Of a stretch of 8,313 nucleotides of DNA, positions 5,867 through 8,313 are shown one piece after another. The notes under the pieces are model-generated. The model saw only the letters and a program-made list of their open reading frames with translations. It did no database searches and was not told the origin of the DNA. The stretch is from Bacillota bacterium (lineage in GTDB: Bacteria; Bacillota; Clostridia; Acetivibrionales; DSM-1351): contig JAEYNI010000237.1 in the NCBI GenBank assembly GCA_023412635.1, positions 1 through 8,313 on the forward strand, given 5' to 3'. The stretch's first letter is position 1, and every line of letters starts with the position of its first letter. Made by a program: the position numbers and the translations under genes.

Positions 5867-6916
5867 TTACCCCTTGAGCATTTTAAAATCAATTCCATCC
5901 ACCGGCTTTTTCTCCAGCATGCTTGTAACAAGAGTTTCTATTGTCAGCACGTTAATAATTGATTGTCTAAGAGGCATAACCGGCTCTTCAATTCCTCTGA
6001 TAACCTGAGCAAAGTTCTTCAGCTGTAACGTAAAAGCATTTGCTTGTTCTATTTCATATGTATCTGTCAGAATATAATCCCAATCTTGTTTTCTGTGAGT
6101 TTGAGTAATTTTAACCTCTCCATATATTCCCCATGCAATAGGAAGCCTTAAAATTCCATTGGAACAGGTTATTTGTAGTTCCTGACTGAAATTAGCTTCT
6201 TTGCTGCTTTCAATAATTCCAACGCGTCCGTTTTCATACTCAATCATACCGAAAATACGATTAATTATCCCATACTTTGTACTCTCATTACCGGAAGAAA
6301 AAATCCTTTTTGGTATACTGTTGCTGAATTGATTACAAGCATTAACAAGATAGCTCATCCAGTCGTAAGGCACACCTCCGCCGCATTCCTTCCTGAATCT
6401 CCAGTCTAGTTCAAAACCTGGCTTTAGTTCGCTTTCGGGTTCATAATTGCTGAAGGTTGCTCTTATACTATCAATATTACCAAGGTCTCCGGTTTCAAGT
6501 ATTCTTTCCAGCTTTCTTATTGCCGGATGATGTCGATGTTTACAAGCTTCCATAATAAAAGCATTATGTTCCTTAGACATATTCCATATTGATATTGCCT
6601 CTTCACTTGTAAGCGCTAATGATTTCTCACATAAAATATTTTTTATTCCCAGTGAAAGACATAGCTCGATTTGTTCTCTATGCTGCATTGGCCAGGTACA
6701 AAGGATAACAGCATCCAGGTTTTCAGTTTTCAGCATATCCTCAAGGTCTGTGTAGAAGGATTTACACCCGAATTTTAATGCACAAGCCATAGCCCTTTCA
6801 CGATTTATATCACAACATGAGACTATCTCAATTCCAGCAACAACTCTGGCTGACTCCAAATGCTCACGGGAGTGTTCTCCGCAGCCTACAATACCTATCT
6901 TAAGCTTATCCTCCAT
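5867..6916 (-). CDS. Gfo/Idh/MocA-family NAD(P)-dependent oxidoreductase
   Basis: This 349-residue protein has an N-terminal Rossmann domain (GIVGCGEHSREH at 8-19; D36 after the second strand, favouring NAD) and a C-terminal alpha/beta substrate domain. CEKS (96-99) is the EKP-type motif with the usual Pro replaced by Ser, keeping K98. The second catalytic motif, normally GGGALLDLGVH, reads GGGVPYDWMSY (179-189): D185 is kept but the catalytic His position is Tyr189. This suggests a divergent substrate or reaction. Members oxidise or reduce sugars, inositols and related compounds; the substrate here is unknown. AAGGAG (minus strand, 6924-6929) lies 7 bases before the ATG. It may be the first gene of a pair with the PHP phosphoesterase downstream. 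No sugar transporter or kinase is adjacent. Confidence 0.88.
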   Translation of the reverse strand: MEDKLKIGIVGCGEHSREHLESARVVAGIEIVSCCDINRERAMACALKFGCKSFYTDLEDMLKTENLDAVILCTWPMQHREQIELCLSLGIKNILCEKSLALTSEEAISIWNMSKEHNAFIMEACKHRHHPAIRKLERILETGDLGNIDSIRATFSNYEPESELKPGFELDWRFRKECGGGVPYDWMSYLVNACNQFSNSIPKRIFSSGNESTKYGIINRIFGMIEYENGRVGIIESSKEANFSQELQITCSNGILRLPIAWGIYGEVKITQTHRKQDWDYILTDTYEIEQANAFTLQLKNFAQVIRGIEEPVMPLRQSIINVLTIETLVTSMLEKKPVDGIDFKMLKG

Positions 6917-6978
6917 AAATTAACTCCTTTTACATTTATGCTAACTTTGTTAAAAGAATAATAGCATATAATTGTGTT

Positions 6979-7039
6979 TTTAATCCATGTATTTTTTTGT
7001 CCTGAAATAGAGGAGTAAAGCTACTCTATATGGATTAAA
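6979..7039. repeat. Long-range 10-bp inverted repeat enclosing a small hairpin
   Basis: TTTAATCCAT (6979-6988) is perfectly repeated in inverse at 7030-7039, with 41 bases between. Inside lies a small stem, GAGTA (7013-7017) with TACTC (7022-7026) around AAGC. It sits between the exonuclease stop (7058) and the oxidoreductase start (6916), both on the minus strand. No T tract follows on either strand, so it does not look like an intrinsic terminator. Confidence 0.5.
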
Positions 7040-7057
7040 TTAATGTCCAATGGCACT

Positions 7058-7804
7058 TCAGTTTATAAACTGGCCGGTCTTGCCCATTTTATAGGCAAGC
7101 AGGATAATACTTTTTTCCTCCTCAGACATTTCACGGGCGAACATCTTCTCGAATTGCTTGATAAGGCCATCTGCATTAATTTTCTTTTTTTGCTCCCTGG
7201 GCGGCCTTTTTTCTTTTTTCAGCGGGTCATAAGCCTGGGGCTGCATAAAGGGACTGTATATTTTCTTGAATATTTCGGCAGTATAAAGAGCATCGTAATA
7301 TGCATTGTGAAAGGGGTAAGTTAACGGTATATTAAGGGCTTTAACAGCATGCTCAAGCCTTAGGAGGTTTTTAACCGAATAGTTGAAATAAAGTGAAACA
7401 TAAGGTTGTATGTTAATATACTTTCTTGATAGATTTTTACTATTTAAATTATGAGTATCAACATTTCTGAATAGTTCCTTAAGATCTGACATCCCCCATA
7501 AACAAAAAACTACATCCGTATCTCCAGTAAACTTAATAAACTCTGTATATAAATCAGGAAAATATCCCGAATTTTGAAGCATCTCTGATGTAATCCCTGT
7601 TAAATCAGTAATAAACGGGTTTACTTTCTCATAGAAGGTAGGCTTGACATAGCTGTTGAAAGAATCTATAAAATTGAAAGCATTGTCCAGTTTAACGGCA
7701 CCAATTTGTATTATTTCATTGGGTGCCGGGGTTTTACTGCTATTATTCTTTTGTAATGAGAAAAAATCCTGATTGAATTCTAAATCAAAGACTACATAAT
7801 ACAT
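7058..7804 (-). CDS. DEDDh 3'-5' exonuclease domain protein (KapD-like)
   Basis: This 248-residue protein has a full DEDDh exonuclease set: D7 and E9 (FDLEFNQ), EIIQIGAVKLD at 30-40, D107 (WGMSDLKEL), H166 and D171 (HNAYYDALYTA). These residues bind two metal ions and remove nucleotides from 3' ends of DNA or RNA. The FDLEFN start resembles the ERI-1/KapD branch; KapD of Bacillus affects entry into sporulation, so an RNA or signalling role is possible. After the domain comes a tail (about 190-248) with a basic patch, KKEKRPPREQKKK at 196-208, and a predicted helical end. The tail may bind nucleic acid; it is longer than KapD's. AGGAG (minus strand, 7811-7815) lies 6 bases before the ATG. The gene stands alone: its downstream neighbour is 141 bases away and the upstream gene is divergent. 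Confidence 0.85.
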   Translation of the reverse strand: MYYVVFDLEFNQDFFSLQKNNSSKTPAPNEIIQIGAVKLDNAFNFIDSFNSYVKPTFYEKVNPFITDLTGITSEMLQNSGYFPDLYTEFIKFTGDTDVVFCLWGMSDLKELFRNVDTHNLNSKNLSRKYINIQPYVSLYFNYSVKNLLRLEHAVKALNIPLTYPFHNAYYDALYTAEIFKKIYSPFMQPQAYDPLKKEKRPPREQKKKINADGLIKQFEKMFAREMSEEEKSIILLAYKMGKTGQFIN

Positions 7805-7837
7805 AAATGACTCCTGAAGGTATTATAATATTCCTTA

Positions 7838-7867
7838 TTGTACAAATACTGATAAGAATTATATAAT
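7838..7867 (+). promoter_or_regulatory. Candidate promoter of the YhfC-like gene
   Basis: A perfect TATAAT lies at 7862-7867, with a poor -35 (TTGTAC, 7838-7843) 18 bases upstream. The transcript would start about 25 bases before the ATG at 7899. The same short gap must also hold the exonuclease promoter; a minus-strand TATAAT is present at 7822-7827. Confidence 0.35.
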
Positions 7868-7898
7868 TAAAAAGCGTATATTGGAAGGGGGCGTATGT

Positions 7899-8313
7899 AT
7901 GGAGCCAATAAGAAATGTAAATTTAATGTCCATTGTATTTATGACAGTATCTACTGTCTTATCATTTTTAGTTCCTATTGCTATTATTGTTTTTATGGGA
8001 GTAAAAAAGAAGCTTAATTGGAAAGCTACTCTGCTTGGTTTTCTTATGTTTGTGGTTTTTGTTACAATCCTTGAAAATATAATGCATGTACTGGTACTCG
8101 GTACCGATATTACTAAGTCCGCGATATATAAAAATATATTTCTTTATGCTATTTATGGGGGTTTCGCGGCTGGAATATTTGAAGAAACAGCAAGATTTTT
8201 ATGTTTCAGGTATTTGCTTAAGGTTCATAAGGAGGAACCCTTGAATACCGGGTTGTCCTATGGCTTGGGTCATGGAGGATTTGAAGCAATATTAATAGGC
8301 GGGATTTCTTCCA
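7899..8313 (+). CDS. YhfC-family glutamic-type intramembrane protease, 5' part
   Basis: The frame is open from ATG 7899 to the right edge, 138 codons, so the 3' end is missing. AAGGGGG (7885-7891) lies 7 bases before this ATG. An ATG at 7895 is in another frame and leads nowhere. The protein is hydrophobic, with membrane segments near 12-33, 43-66 and 80-94. It carries the diagnostic signatures of the YhfC group: FEETARF (94-100, residues E95, E96 and R99) and GLGHGGFEA (122-130, residues H125 and E129). These resemble the EExxxR and downstream His/Glu motifs of CPBP/Abi-type intramembrane proteases. YhfC proteins are common in Firmicutes and their substrates are largely unknown. The gene is divergent from the exonuclease. 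Confidence 0.85.
   Translation, partial: MEPIRNVNLMSIVFMTVSTVLSFLVPIAIIVFMGVKKKLNWKATLLGFLMFVVFVTILENIMHVLVLGTDITKSAIYKNIFLYAIYGGFAAGIFEETARFLCFRYLLKVHKEEPLNTGLSYGLGHGGFEAILIGGISS

Noticed and set aside
5796..6008. Plus-strand ORF of 70 codons
   Set aside because: It lies in the AT-rich spacer and antisense to the oxidoreductase end; it is rich in Ile, Leu, Tyr and Phe from low-GC sequence, with no start signal.
7007..7029. Hairpin considered as a terminator for the exonuclease
   Set aside because: The stem is only about five pairs and is followed on the minus strand by A's rather than T's.
7043..7324. Plus-strand ORF of 93 codons
   Set aside because: It is antisense to the exonuclease, whose complete DEDDh motif set is on the minus strand.
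7885..8313. Divergent exonuclease and YhfC protease considered as a defence island
   Set aside because: Both families are common chromosomal genes in Firmicutes. No toxin, helicase, restriction or phage gene is adjacent, and the protease is cut off by the window edge.

Overview
The window looks like a piece of chromosome from a low-GC anaerobic Firmicute, most likely of the class Clostridia. The evidence is the AT-rich sequence, strong GGAGG-type ribosome binding sites, sigma-A-like promoters, short intergenic gaps and the set of gene families. The genus is inference; a Ruminiclostridium or Clostridium-type genome would fit. I see no rRNA, tRNA, CRISPR array, transposase, integrase or phage gene, and no recognisable defence or secretion system. 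The content is mostly chromosomal housekeeping and accessory metabolism.

Layout. Positions 1-202 hold the tail of a SnoaL-like ester cyclase, broken by a one-base frameshift in an A run. A plus-strand membrane-anchored metallophosphoesterase (351-1241) follows. A 224-base gap then carries a good promoter and a short, apparently frameshifted ORF. Next comes a plus-strand sugar isomerase of the L-fucose/L-arabinose isomerase family (1466-2947). It ends at a very strong hairpin (2992-3038) that can also stop the convergent minus-strand methyltransferase (3095-3700).

A divergent control region (3701-3926) serves the methyltransferase and a plus-strand YhhN/TMEM86 lysoplasmalogenase-like membrane protein (3927-4724). 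A second hairpin (4758-4791) and a small tandem repeat separate that gene from a minus-strand pair: a Gfo/Idh/MocA oxidoreductase (5867-6916), then a PHP-domain phosphoesterase (4858-5736), with a 10% GC spacer between them. Upstream lies a minus-strand DEDDh exonuclease (7058-7804). The start of a YhfC-type intramembrane protease runs off the right edge (7899-8313).

How the genes work together. Most appear to be independently transcribed single genes. The one plausible operon is the oxidoreductase followed by the PHP phosphoesterase. The isomerase has no kinase, aldolase or transporter beside it, so its sugar cannot be read from context. The lysoplasmalogenase-like protein makes sense in clostridia because many of them make plasmalogen lipids. 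The more unusual points are family members with a changed active-site residue (the PHP protein and the oxidoreductase), two frameshifted ORFs close together, and several small dyads and repeats in control regions. I did not find a convincing new multi-gene system.
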